Source of the DNA: Saccoglossus kowalevskii
Lineage: Eukaryota; Hemichordata; Enteropneusta; Harrimaniidae
NCBI RefSeq assembly: GCF_000003605.2
Contig: NW_003151760.1
Span: 162,330 to 193,502, forward strand
Reading direction: 5' to 3'
DNA: 31,173 nucleotides
Of the stretch, positions 10,111 to 21,077 are shown in pieces. The translations under genes were made by a program, and so were the position numbers. The first letter of the stretch is position 1. Every line of letters begins with the position of its first letter. The notes under the pieces are model-generated. The model made no database searches. It had not been told where the DNA came from and was given only the letters and a program-made list of their open reading frames with translations.

Positions 10111-11437
10111 ACGGGAAACAAAACTAAATACGGAATTTGAACTTTTGATAACAGCCATGGCACTACAGGCATACGTGCTCATCACAATCACAATCATTGT
10201 ACTAAAAATAACAGTTCTAAATGGAGTATAATTGTTGGTAATGCACAAGGCGGACACATAAAAACATCGAATTTGACTACAGAAATATAAGTAGTATGGA
10301 AAACGTAACAATAACGAAACATGTGAGGTCGTAGACCCAAACAACTCCCTGATGTATCGTGGTGTTTGCTGCCTATAAATGGCTGCTTAAATTTAGCTCA
10401 CAATACTTGAATAGGGTCAACGTAGTAGCAATATCAACAAACCATTCTCTAATTCATATCATATGTTGACACTGAACATAGAAACCAGACCAGCTGCTTT
10501 ACATTCTCTAGCTGAAAATTGTGGCCAGTAACATCATAGTTTGTCCCGCATTTTTACGGCGTCTGTAACATTGTCGTCAATTGGCTACTCGCACTGTCAA
10601 TCACTTGGCCGGTATATAAATGCAATTATACAGGCAAACATACATTACAACACTAGACACAATAATATTACCACTGATCGCGACAAAGCGACTCGCCACT
10701 CTCGCCACAGCTAACCTGCTCTCCACCAGGCTGAAGTCGCTCCCGTAACAAAAAAAGAGTTTCAAATAGAGTGCATTGTACAACAGTGATTCGTTATTTA
10801 TGCACAGGTCAAATCTCAGACATCTATAAAAAAAACGTACACTATATAACTACACACATGTACGCACGGTATTACTGGTTTATATATGTCCTGCACAGTT
10901 ACGATTATCCCCGGGCAATTTTATAAAATCTGCATACGATTCTCTGTGTGTTTGCAAAATATGTTATATTATAAAATTGTCTCAAGAGTGAGAAAAAGTG
11001 GTGATTGCCCATGGGTGTTGATTGTAGATGGGGAGTATAGTAACTTAGTGTTGCTTTTTCAGATTACAAATATTTGGTGAAACACATCCCATCAATACTT
11101 AATAGAGCATCTCAAATCAAATTACGGATGAACTCGAATTAAACATTTCTTCAAAACAAAAATAAATAGAATTCTGCATTGCAGGTCACATACATCACTT
11201 TTTCACTTGTTTCACTATGCGCATGTTCCATAGATATATGACAATCACAAAATCTAAAAGTTGATATTTGTCGAAGTTAATTGTTGTAATTTTTTCCTGT
11301 AATGTGATCTTTGTGACCGATTGTGACCATTGAGTGGAGTAATGCATTATCCACAGAATGTACTGCCGACTAAAAATTATTCAATACACTGCTGTTGTTA
11401 TAATTTCAATGCGTTTTGCAGCGTTCAAAACAGTGAC
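10111..11437. other. No firm gene; TATA-like site with short ORF at 10612-10748
   Basis: At 10610-10620 ggtatataaa resembles a TATA box, directly followed by an ATG at 10620 that opens 42 codons to TAA at 10746-10748. This part (10670-10748) is unusually G+C-rich for the window. The TATA is too close to the ATG for ordinary use, and both strands are open, so no CDS is called. The plus-strand frame at 10886-11080 has no support. Confidence 0.4.
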
Positions 11438-11866
11438 GTTACAGGATAGTGTATAAAGGTGAAGGATCGCCTAAGTCGAAAGTCTGGAAAATAAATCGCA
11501 TTTTTTTTCTGATATGTTTCCCAGAGTGGATGTCAGGAAGTGAGTCAATTAATGTCACTTATTTCCAGCATTTCTTTGTGTGCATCACTTTTTACAGTCT
11601 CGTGTTAGTAACCATACTTGACACTGTCTAAGTAGTTTGTCACCTGTAGGTAATACAGCTGTCGAATGTGAGTCTCAATGTCTGGAACAACATTCAATGA
11701 AATATATAGCGGCAGTTTATCACTATTCTGTATATAATTAAATCCATTGCACCTATCATTAGAGCGTTTGCTGTAAAAAAAATCCAGTTACCAGCATTCA
11801 TTATATCAACCTTTGAAGAAACATTGCCAAGTGAGTTCTGAATGCGACGTAGCTATGTATATAATT
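11438..11866. repeat. Duplicated block, copy 2 (contains candidate exon)
   Basis: Second, longer copy of the block at 9798-10110, about 1.64 kb away in direct orientation. It contains an extra ~118 bp (11709-11826) that carries the splice acceptor and the first part of the candidate exon 11605-11770. The homology covers exon, stop region and downstream flank alike, as expected for a segmental duplication or a dispersed repeat. Confidence 0.65.
11605..11770 (-). CDS. Candidate terminal coding exon inside duplicated block, unknown protein
   Basis: On the minus strand the acceptor ggattttttttacag ends at 11771. After one base finishing a split codon, 54 codons are open to TAA at 11607-11605. 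The translation is protein-like, with blocks RCNGFNYIQNSDKLPLYIS and HIRQLYYLQVTNYLDSVKYG. The homologous sequence in copy 1 keeps the end (CMYYLKVTIYVENSKHG in one frame) but is frame-disrupted before it. An upstream minus-strand start candidate (ATGGCGGCC at 12097) does not join in phase through any donor I could find. No family was recognised. Confidence 0.3.
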
Positions 11867-11986
11867 TTGCAGTGACAACAAATGTCATTGCTATATGTTG
11901 ACGAAAAAACATGCACATTAACACGTAAGGACAGGTGTGTTACATATACCTGTCAAAATGCAATTCATCAATCTATCTTCTGTATG

Positions 11987-12097
11987 TCAGTGTAAATTTA
12001 AATGGCTGATTCGAAGTGAGCGTATATCTTCGCATCGGTTGGAGCAGTATACAATTATAGTTGGTATCAGTGGAGCGTTGAGCCAAATGGCCGCCAT
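11987..12097 (-). other. Short ORF with YY1/TISU-like start context
   Basis: On the minus strand ATGGCGGCC at 12097 opens 36 codons to TGA at 11987. The first residues are MAAIWLNAPLIPTIIVYC, a short hydrophobic N-terminus. ATGGCGGC is the core of both the YY1 site and the TISU start element of animal genes, which is the main reason for notice. A good donor-like sequence (gacaggtatat) lies downstream, after the stop. It may be a first exon, but no partner exon fits in phase. Confidence 0.2.
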
Positions 12098-13359
12098 AAT
12101 CTCGTTGAGAACAATGGCGATTTGGCACTTGTTTCAACAGTGTAAGTGATTTGTCACGACGCTCTCACTCTCAACGACATATCGGTGGCTATTTGCTTTC
12201 TGCCTTTTTAAGATGCTGGTGGTGTACATATAAGCATATCATAAGGCAGTTTCTTCCAAAAATGAGTAAGGTAAAATAAGTCGGAGCATGGTTGCGTGTA
12301 TTTGTATCACTTTTTAATCGCCAAACGGCAACAGATGATTGTCGCTGAAACACCATGAAATTATCATTGTAATAATGAGCAAAAACACATTCAATAGAGT
12401 AATTTTAGTTGAGACAACATATTCGAGTGATACAATATTGAGATGGCTGAACTCCAGCTATATAAATCATGTGAGCGATTTACATTATTTGTCATCAACT
12501 GTCGTAGAATTAAATTCGACACAGTTAGTGTTGGTGTACGTCATGGTAATAACAATAATGACAATCCAGGAATAAAATACTGAAAATAGCTAAAATAATA
12601 TATACACATTATCATTTCAATCTTGAAAATATTGTCCAGAACTAATTCATTCTGGGGGTAATGGATAGAGTTGTTGGTGATTTGTATCATATCCGCTCTA
12701 TTTAAAGACATTTAAACCTGGAATACATGTTTGTAAGAATTGTACAAAAGACTTCTTTAACGTCGGACGTCTTCGCGAAATTGTATATAACGGCAATTTC
12801 TTACGAGGTTGTGGTGTAACTGTGATATATACATTATAATTTATTCATAGTATCTCTATACGCCTCCGACCACAAAAGGATTAAGCAGTGACTGGTATTT
12901 CAACATACCTGGAAAAAGGAGACAGATATAGAAATACAAAAATAACATATAGAATTGCACGTATTTCTTGAATCACAACTGCAGATTATTGAATCACGAT
13001 ATTTGTCTTGCTCAATGTTCAAGCAATGGCTTGATAAGCGTAGAAAGTAATCATATGCCTGTACATCGCTTAAATAGTTATAGTGAAATATAGTTCTAGG
13101 TTAAGGGTGGATAGTCTAATGTATCAAGTTATTGTTAAATGAAAATTATATAGTACAATTTTTTGACACCGATATTTACGTTTTGTTCATTTCTAAGTCG
13201 CTACTTTTGAAAAATCGTAATGACAAATTATAGGAACCTTCTTGCAACACTGCACATTACTATCAGATACATTACATCGCGCTATGGAGCCGTGATCCAT
13301 TTCAGGATATGTGTATATAACTCCGTAACAGATGCACAGAATTTCAGAATAAGTTCCAA
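12098..13359. other. No supported gene
   Basis: A 78-codon plus-strand frame at 12339-12575 is open but has no ATG in good context, no acceptor at its edge and no motif I recognise. The remainder is AT-rich with no repeats I could identify. Confidence 0.5.
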
Positions 13360-13452
13360 ATGAGTTCTATAGGATATCAAAGTATGATCCGGATCCTGGC
13401 AAAAATCCAGAACAAAAAAAATGAGGGGTGGTGGGTATCAAAACACTGCAAG
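13360..13452 (+). other. Possible first exon (31 codons) ending at a good donor
   Basis: An ATG at 13360 (A at -3, A at +4) opens MSSIGYQSMIRILAKIQNKK and more, 31 codons, up to CTGCAAG followed by gtaacg at 13453, which is a good 5' splice site in phase 0. The frame would also continue to 13554 unspliced. No acceptor exon was found that extends it and no family is evident. Confidence 0.18.
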
Positions 13453-13554
13453 GTAACGAATGGAAATGCAGGCACGCGGCACCAAAATTCTTCTGAATCA
13501 GTACTGTGTCAATCCACTATTAAGAAAATAACAATGTTTGCAAATATCTATTAG

Positions 13555-15031
13555 AGTAATATGGATATAAGTATAATTCAAAATGCTAGGCGTGAATTTT
13601 CACTGTAAAATAATAATAAATCAAGTTCTTGGTCAAACTAAGCGTGTTTGTCTGAAAAACAACTCGTTGAACATGTCATTCGAAACAGAGATTTACGAAA
13701 TATGTTTGTGGTAATAAATCAGCGGTGTACAACTATTAAATATTTAACTGTTAAATCATCATGTTAAATCATCCTGGCACCATTGGTACGCCATTGACTT
13801 TATTATGTGATACTGATTTACATACACAGGTTAACTTAGACCTCCAAGTAACACATATAGCGTAATACAACAATTTTCACCATAGCCTAAATCAACACGA
13901 AAGTTATATGTAAAAAACAACAATGGAACCCATACCAAGCAGACAAACACGGACATTTAAATCGTCACATAACATTAGCTGTAACTTGTAGAATTATAGT
14001 AGTATCATGTATAGTATTATGCGATATCAGTCTCAATAAATGGAAATTATCACTCTTAAAAACTCTTCGACGTAATACCCCCCAATTGTAATTGTAAGTG
14101 CAATAGAGTAAAGTTTTAACTATATAGAGTCACCAATTTCTGTTTGAAAACGCTAAATATCTTGACACAAATGGTGTTCAATATAAAACACGCCACTCCC
14201 GGATAACCATCATTTACCGTGTTTCCTTCAAGGATATTTAATCGAATTATGTTATTAACATGTATAACCTATCAAGATAATCACATACAACAGACTAAGA
14301 GCATTGTCAAGGTCGTACGTTTTAACGAATACGTTATACGAACAAGGTTACCCGAGTTCGTGTGGTCCATGTATTTATATAACCTAACCTTCGCACGCAG
14401 TGTGTGTGTGTGTCAAAGTAACTGCTTACACTGATCGTGACTAGTGATCATCTAGTGAATAATCACATGACAGCGTGCGAGCATCAGTCTGTTTAGAAAC
14501 ACATGGTCGATAACAAAAAATTCATTAGTGCAACAGCCGGAAGTTTCTCCGCCTACCGTGTTCTGCAACTGCTGTAAGGTTAAGTCTTAACTAAGAAGAT
14601 CATCAGACTGGGAACTCATTACTGATCTGTGCGGTGTATTGTTTGAGAATTAATCCAAGAAGGTTGATATTTAGGCCCCTCTTTCATAGATACGCCGTTA
14701 TTAGGACGCCTGCCTATGGGGTTTAATATACTTTTGTATCCGAAAACTGTTCTTGCACAGTTTTTATGTACATATCATAGGTTATTATTTGCATATAATT
14801 AATTTTTATTTTTATATATAACATTTATAAATTAATGGATATGATACTGAATTGAGCTGTAGATTAGTGTCTAAGCTAGCATTAAGTTGAATTGTGAATA
14901 AATTCAATGATAATATCAGTTTATATAGAATGAATACTCGCATCAATAATAATGCTCAACTTTTATCGTCAATAAATCATTCCTAACACCCATTGAAAAT
15001 TAACATGAGCGGGGTGTGTACGTTTACCAAG
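13555..15031. other. No supported gene; short TG microsatellite
   Basis: AT-rich DNA with a short (TG)n tract at about 14400-14412. The plus-strand frame at 14219-14434 runs into this tract and is not convincing. The last hundred bases before 15032 would be the promoter or 5' UTR if the cysteine-rich candidate is real, but no TATA box is seen there. Confidence 0.5.
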
Positions 15032-15331
15032 ATGGCGGGTATGTCTGAAATCGTTCATGGAAGCGTAGTCGCTTGAACTTTTCGGTTTATGTTAATTTGA
15101 CATGATTGATTGAATTTTTGTTAATACTATGGTGTGCATGTGACATACCAAGACGTACAACGGACTGGATTGCAATGCGATTGCGTGGAACACAAGCTGA
15201 CGGCAAACAGCGTAGATTACTGTCCGCGGCTAGATTGTATTTCAGGAAAACTGTGCTATCTAAAGGTTACGAGGAAATTGTGTAACATGTATCCTTGCTC
15301 TGAAATCTTCAAAGATGCCCCTCAGAGGTGA
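15032..15331 (+). CDS. Possible two-exon cysteine-rich 61-residue protein (exons 15032-15038 and 15153-15331)
   Basis: ATGGCGG at 15032 lies in a near-perfect YY1/TISU context (ccaagATGGCGG) and is followed at once by the donor gtatgt (15039). A 114-bp intron would end at taccaag, and exon 2 from 15153 joins in the required phase, giving MADVQRTGLQ and then a frame open to TGA at 15329-15331. The product has seven cysteines (about positions 11, 13, 26, 31, 37, 46, 51; C-x-C-x12-C-x4-C-x5-C-x8-C-x4-C), which suggests metal binding or disulfides; it has no signal peptide. An AATAAA at 15333-15338 follows. Against it: the acceptor lacks a good pyrimidine tract, and the first coding exon would be only 7 nt. 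Family unknown. Confidence 0.33.
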
Positions 15332-16295
15332 TAATAAAAAGACAGTAATCACTAGTATGTTCGACGGAGATACATACAGTAAGGGGCACATCTCCAAAGG
15401 ACTCAAAAATAAAAGTTAATCAAGTTGGTCCCAAATGAAATGCAGTAATCAACATTCGACAAGCTTCGAAGAAATGATAAGCAACTACAGGTATTCTCTA
15501 TGCAATGATAATTGATAGGAAAACACACACAAAAAAACGCTATCTCGAGAAAGACTATGTCACTTTTAATAATCAGCATACGGGCTAAAAGTCAAAAGTC
15601 ACTAAAGAAGTATATTATAGCAAGTATATTAAATATCCTTCCCCATTTTACTATTCGACAATGCATATTCTACCTGTAATGAATTCTTTGTTTGTGAAAT
15701 CTACAACCCGAGGAAACATCAAATATTAAGGAGATCCTCACGCTACATTGAGTGAACGAAGAACTGTCAGTAACACACTGCATCCGGTTAACCCATACGT
15801 GTATCTATTACTAAAACTATAATGTGTTTCCTACAATAACACACATATACCACTATGGGTATCATTCACGTTGTGTGCTATGCCGATTACCACCATCTTA
15901 ATCGTTGTCATATTGTGGACATATAGTCGTATGTCTATGTTAATTTACCATAAACTAGCATCATAATATAAATTTCTGTTATTAGTTTTTGATACTGTAT
16001 TGCTTTTGTTACTGCAATGAAAGTATGACATAAACCGTCCGTGACGCTGGAATTGATTGGTTGAGACAGCCTGATGCACAAAAGACGCATGTATCTGGTT
16101 TATTTTCAAAGTGTCCTTACATCGATTTTGTTGTTATTTGTTACCTTATATGCGAAGTTCAACGATGTGTGATTATGATGATAACATATCGTTGTCCGTG
16201 TATCTTTTTTATGGTTCGCTGTCACAAAATATTTGTTTTTGAGACTTATTTGTTTTCAACAACAACGTTAGAAGTAAGTATCTATCTCTAAATTT
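15332..16295. other. No firm gene; possible exon ending at 16274
   Basis: A plus-strand open frame from about 16061 reaches a strong donor (gtaagtat) at 16275. The part before it is cysteine-rich and hydrophobic (CPYIDFVVICYLICEVQRC), which could be a membrane segment. It begins only with a TTG codon and the upstream acceptor (ggttgagacag) is poor, so no CDS is called. The rest is featureless. Confidence 0.35.
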
Positions 16296-16536
16296 AGTTA
16301 CTTGTTTTGACAGTAATTTGATTCCATTTGGCACTTTACAGCCAATAAGTGTCCAGTTCGCTCATTCGATAAAGTGACAATGCTGTTTACTGGTGTTTTA
16401 GATATTCAAACTTCAAGATCCATGCTTGATCAACGAAAAAAAAGATATTGAATTGCATAATTAACATAAAGGTAGCAAATTAAGAGCAGATAATAATAGC
16501 AATAATTAGGAGAAATGCTTATCGTATATTTATACA

Positions 16537-16573
<37 letters not shown>

Positions 16574-16942
16574 TATATATATATATACATCAACACTCTC
16601 CTGTAACTTATACTATGATAACAAAAGTATTATGACCAAGGTAATAATTACTAAATTAATAGTCTAGATTTAAATTATCCTATTTTAATACATATATATT
16701 GTGGCATGCCAGGTGCACAAGCAATCTCATTACACGAATGTGTAAAACAGCATATATTTGATATAACATTGAAGCACATTAGTTTGATTATTCTTTATCC
16801 ATGATATACCTTTTTTATACCATTCCGTTTGATATTCTAGAACACTAATAAACACAATTGTCACTCTATTCAATGAGAGAATGGAACACTTCTTGGCTGC
16901 CAAGTGTCAAATGAAATCAAATTACTGTCAAAACAAGTAGCT
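16296..16942. mobile_element. Fold-back / MITE-like element with ~116-bp inverted arms
   Basis: The left arm (16296-16411) and the reverse complement of the right arm (16827-16942) align over about 116 bp at roughly 85 percent by eye. Shared blocks include acttgttttgacagtaattt, agccaa, aagtgt, ctcatt and gtgacaat. The 415-bp interior has no coding frame and carries a (CA)n/(TA)n microsatellite. Length, structure and lack of coding capacity fit a non-autonomous DNA element. Clear target-site duplications were not found outside the arms, and the superfamily is unknown. Transcripts through it could form a long hairpin RNA. Confidence 0.65.
16538..16587. repeat. (AC)n microsatellite followed by (TA)n
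   Basis: Uninterrupted AC dinucleotides from 16538 to about 16572 are followed by TA dinucleotides from 16574 to 16587. The compound tract sits in the loop of the fold-back element. Confidence 0.9.
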
Positions 16943-17989
16943 TATCGAATACCTTGAAAAGATTGAATGTCGATGGATAACCTCTGCTAGAGAAACATAT
17001 CTTAAAATGATTTATTGTAAGTTCAATTACTTGGTCGTATTTGGCTTGCCAGATGTATGGTTAGAAATCGTGATGACGGAGATCAGTGCAAAATTTGAAA
17101 TGTGTCTCTATCTTCCGAGGAAACAAAAGTAATCTCTTGATTATAAGTGAGGTATAAAACATGAAATGTTTGATGGAATAACATACATAATTTTTGCACA
17201 TACACCCATTTTGTAGTGTCGATTCGAATTTAAAACCTTGGATTCACTGATAATCCGAACAAAATAACAAAAAAATCCAAACCATGGTTTATCAATATAG
17301 TTTGTAAGTTGACAAAGTGTAGATGACACATGAAAGATGTATCTGATTTGTAAAATACACTTTCAACTTGAATTGTTAGCCAGTATATCATTGTCATACA
17401 GAAGGTTGTATATGTTGCTTCATGCTTCAGGGAGATGTAAAGTAATCTTCTGAGTGATTTTGGTTGGATGAACTGACGGTGGATTTAGAATATCTTGTCA
17501 CAGACTTGGATACCCATAAGGAAATGTAGTCCAAGCGAAATAACAAATACGGTGTATAAAACATTAAATTTCAATACATTAAATGTGTTCCACCAGCCAT
17601 GCATGAAATGCAAATTCGTGTAAAAAAAAACAGAACTTGCAAAATATAAATCATATTAACATAGATGAAAACGTGTTTAACATCTTAGCACGCCGAATAA
17701 ACATGATCCATGATAGATTGAATGATAAGCAGCCTTGAAGGTTTATTCGTGATTATCCATTCGAATAGTCATAGACTCGGGCGATATCAAGGCATGATCA
17801 GTGTTTTAGTAGCACATTATCTTTACGAATACAGTATCGCCATTGCATACGTATAATCATACGTGGATTAGAAATGGTACGCTGCTGCCCGAATAGATTT
17901 TTTGGCATGTATTAATATATAATACTTTCGTATTGAGTTTTTTTCTGTATATTTATCAAGAATTAATTTAAGTTCCATCGGATGGGTGC
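16943..17989. other. No supported gene
   Basis: A 62-codon minus-strand frame at 17141-17329 starts with GTG and lacks splice signals. Otherwise the sequence is AT-rich with no recognisable feature. Confidence 0.55.
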
Positions 17990-18110
17990 TATAACGCAAA
18001 ATGTCACGTTGTATTCATGGTATTGGTAGGTGCATATGTCAGCAATGCTACAACAAAACATTCAAATCGCTGAGAAACCTGGAAGTGTTTGCTTTGGGGT
18101 TTGCGTTATA
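17990..18110. repeat. 11-bp inverted repeat bounding a 121-bp segment
   Basis: tataacgcaaa at 17990-18000 is matched by its exact reverse complement tttgcgttata at 18100-18110. A short segment with inverted ends could be a tiny MITE remnant. No target duplication beyond a possible TA is visible, and chance is not excluded. Confidence 0.3.
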
Positions 18111-18544
18111 ACAATTTAGTTGCGTAAACTATCACTCTCTTTATATCAGCACGCATGCAAACTCTTCAGAATTCATTATGTTTTCTTCAAATGCAAATTG
18201 GTTGTGGCCTTAATGTACTAGTATATTGACTAAATTAAAGGTCATTTTGTAGCGTCTGACTAAAACAATCTTTTAGTAGGACCTATCAAATGTGTAAACC
18301 TTGAACTAAAAGTACTGGTATCCATGGGATACGTGATTCTTAGGAAGACTCGTGATGCTCAAAGGCGGATAGACACTTATATGGCTTGGAAATTGACGTC
18401 ATTAGGTGAAACTCAAGGTCGCATTGTAGTACTAATCGATGTCCTAATTCGAACAGACTTCTGTGTTGAATTCAAAACACTATCGTAAACAAGTCTTCAT
18501 TAAGGTCCCCGCACAACAATACATTGAATATGGTGAAACAACAG
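18111..18544. other. No supported gene
   Basis: No open frame, repeat or promoter worth naming was seen on either strand. Confidence 0.55.
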
Positions 18545-18660
18545 AGGGTTGTGCCATCTTAACAAGGCGCATTGCTGTGATTCTGAGTTCGAATCACGTA
18601 TTGTGCGTGTATATGTTCTAAATATTCCTGTAATGTATATTGGTGGTGGGTGGGTGTATG
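18545..18660 (+). mobile_element. tRNA-derived SINE-like sequence (B box)
   Basis: At about 18584-18596 gagttcgaatcac closely fits the internal RNA polymerase III B box (GGTTCGAATCC type). It is preceded by ttaacaaggcgcattgctgtg and gattct, the layout of a tRNA anticodon-arm and T-arm region (compare ttaaggcgc in many tRNA-derived SINEs). The A box is poor and no 3' tail or target duplication is clear, so the copy is old or truncated. The minus-strand 90-codon ORF over it is probably incidental. Confidence 0.38.
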
Positions 18661-19270
18661 TAGGTGTAGATATAAGGATTCTGTAAAATGTTTATCACAT
18701 GTACAACGTTTGATAAGTTGCGACAGTAGAAGGCACCATGCTATCAGAGTGCATTTAGCATGCATTTCATGTTTCGAATATAAATCGGTTGACAATAAAC
18801 TCGCTAGGGGATTTAACTTGTTTTGATGCACAAGTCATGTTATTTATAAACCCGTTTAATTAATTTAGAGGAATTCATCTCTTATTCAATATTAATCACT
18901 GAAAGAACAGGTTGTAAACCATTGCAATGTTGTGTACGGCCTCTAACAATATATTGTCCAGCAAAACGACTTCTCTCCGTTTGTTCGAACGTCAGGTGGT
19001 CGAGTGCATAGCGTGACAGATTGCCAGTAAGACGATGATTTTGTGCGCGCCTGTCTGAATATAAATCTGTTTGTTCATGTTTGTCATTTATTTCTCTTCA
19101 ATCACGAGTATTCAGCTTTTGTTGTGTTTTGTTTTATACAACAATTATTCGTTTGAATATGTTTCTTGTAGAACATAATTATAAAACCACACTTTATTTT
19201 CCAATTTTCACAACTAGAGTTCCGAAAACAAATTCATTGTTGTTAGTAACGATATATCAACCCCCCTTAG
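18661..19270. other. No supported gene
   Basis: A plus-strand frame at 19081-19290 is open for 69 codons but ends in the acceptor region of the exon candidate that follows; it is pyrimidine-rich and more likely intron. Confidence 0.5.
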
Positions 19271-19453
19271 AACACCACACACCTATTTAAAATGGAAGCC
19301 TATGACAAAATTGTTCCCCAAAATGAAGAAATGGACGGCACGATTGCGTTTATGACAAACATTAATTCCAACTGGATTCACATAGAAATCATTAATTGGC
19401 TAAGTGTACAACATAAAGAAAAGGAAACAAATTCTGGGTTGTTTAATTTATGA
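19271..19453 (+). CDS. Candidate terminal coding exon, unknown protein
   Basis: A good acceptor (tatcaaccccccttag) ends at 19270, and the frame opens exactly there and runs 60 residues to TGA at 19451-19453. It contains an ATG at 19292 with A at -3 and G at +4, which could also serve as a start. The residues are balanced and protein-like: KMEAYDKIVPQNEEMDG, then NINSNWIHIEIINWLSVQ, ending in a charged tail (HKEKETNSGLFNL). No motif was recognised. The stop codon TAG of the acceptor itself closes the frame upstream, so only splicing or the ATG could open it. Confidence 0.28.
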   Translation, partial: NTTHLFKMEAYDKIVPQNEEMDGTIAFMTNINSNWIHIEIINWLSVQHKEKETNSGLFNL

Positions 19454-20047
19454 GTAGGCTTTTAACAAAACTGAACAATATGTTCGCGCTAAATAGCTTC
19501 TAGGCTTCCTAGATGCTCGGTAACAATGGAAGTCGTTTAGTTGAATCTGATCCTTTTTAAGCGCGGATAGCTTTTAGAGTGCACTGAAAGTTTGTTTTTC
19601 TCATTTGGCAATTACCGCACATACGTGTCTAATCGTGCGCGCGCATATAACACCTTGGTTACGTTGTCATATACGTCACCAAAAAGAGCGTTTATTGACG
19701 AATAATTAGGAGCTGGCGATGATGTAAAATACGTGCAAGGAACACGTTGATTTAACCAACATTGGATACTGTCACTGTAGTATGACTAAATGCTTATTCG
19801 AGATAGTTCACCGCACTCAAATTGCCTTTTGTTACTATAATTGCTATAAAATTACCCTGTCGCTATTTTTAACCAACACCCAGGATAACCCTCTATTATA
19901 TCAGGCATTTTTTTCAAACCAAACTAAAGTGAGACGAGCACCTCACTGAATATATTTATAAATATTGAAAAAAAAACATTGCGCATTTTCTTAGAGTGAA
20001 CAGTTTGTGTGGTTGTACGACGACGTTATAGTCAGGCGAGTGCATCC
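19454..20047. other. No supported gene
   Basis: No convincing frame on either strand. There is a short run of CG-rich alternating sequence (gtgcgcgcgcatat, about 19635-19648). Confidence 0.5.
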
Positions 20048-20273
20048 TTAGGAGAACGGATCAATGGTACATGGTAAAACATAGGTGGAGCACTCTTTGG
20101 ATACACAATTGTCCGGCCCGGACACGGCGAGGATTGACAGATTGAGAGCTTGACACATTGTCAATTTTGATATGCTAGTTGTAACATTGACGACGTCTCG
20201 GAAACCTGTTTCTAAGGTCTCATTCATTTCACCGACCATGTCACTTTGGATTACTGACAATGTATCTTTTGAT
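20048..20273 (-). CDS. Candidate terminal coding exon, possibly extracellular protein
   Basis: On the minus strand an acceptor-like sequence (tacattctgatcag) ends at 20274, and the frame after it is open for about 74 residues to TAA at 20050-20048. Composition is strongly protein-like. It has three N-glycosylation sequons (NET, NVT, NLS) and four cysteines in the second half (MCQALNLSILAVSGPDNC, then SKECSTYVLPCTIDPFS), which would fit a secreted or extracellular segment. G+C content is higher than the neighbouring sequence. The open frame extends upstream to about 20362, without an ATG in good context. Family not recognised; no partner exon identified. Confidence 0.33.
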
Positions 20274-21077
20274 CTGATCAGAATGTATAAATTACATATA
20301 TAGATGGACGGCTCAATTGCCGAGTCGCGAGTTTTTTGTCTGTTATCACAGAATAAGATCATAATGGCTTTATCATTTGCTACGATTTCCCATGGGAATA
20401 TTCATCGCATGGCTTGTCAGGAATGAATGGTTTCGTGCATGTACTGAAGAATGTACGGAAGGTAATGTGGTATGAAACAAATTTAGATTTCAAAGTCCAT
20501 GTTTAATTTGACTGCAATTTCGCAGACAGCCTATACCGTCGGTTATGTCAGTCACATAGATGACTCTTTCAGTCACCTTCTCGAGGTCATTGGAAATATA
20601 ATGCTATACCACAGACTTTATAGAATAGTAATTCGACCTCTGATTTGTCTGTTTATTATTGTGTAAATGCTCGCTCATAGACGTGGAAGGTCGCCCATAG
20701 AACTCATCACAGTGATGACGAGTTTGACATGTGGGAGGATGACGGAATTATTCACATACCGGATAAAAGGAATTGTCCAATTGACACTAGCGCTATAGTT
20801 CCATGAAGATCGGTGGAACAAATATCAGTTATTACTTTTTCATAATTACGCGCGTCCTTATTATGTCTTAATTTGCAGTCGCTCAATGATGTAAAAGAAT
20901 TACATACGTAGATCCCGGTCTTGATATATAATGTACTTAGCCGTATAAGTGAAATTGAAACGCGCGAAATAAGATAGTTCAGCGATAATCAAAGTATTTC
21001 CTTGTAGCATATTGTACCTCTATGTGTGAAATAATACCGTAACACCGTGCTAAATCCGTATCGTTTTCAATTATTAG
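20274..21077. other. No supported gene
   Basis: AT-rich sequence without a convincing frame. A CG-dinucleotide-bearing stretch near 20955 (aaacgcgcgaaa) is isolated. Confidence 0.5.

Noticed and set aside
9919-10344. 141-codon minus-strand ORF, the longest in the window
   Set aside because: It starts with TTG, and its frame differs from that of the homologous exon in the second copy of the duplicated block. Roughly one ORF near this length is not surprising among six frames at this base composition. Hydrophobic runs alone do not make it a membrane protein.
14400-14460. Possible palindrome around tgatcgtgactagtgatca
   Set aside because: On checking base by base only the outer five bases pair; not a real hairpin.
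18559-18831. 90-codon minus-strand ORF
   Set aside because: It lies across the SINE-like sequence in antisense and includes low-complexity His/Thr/Tyr translation.
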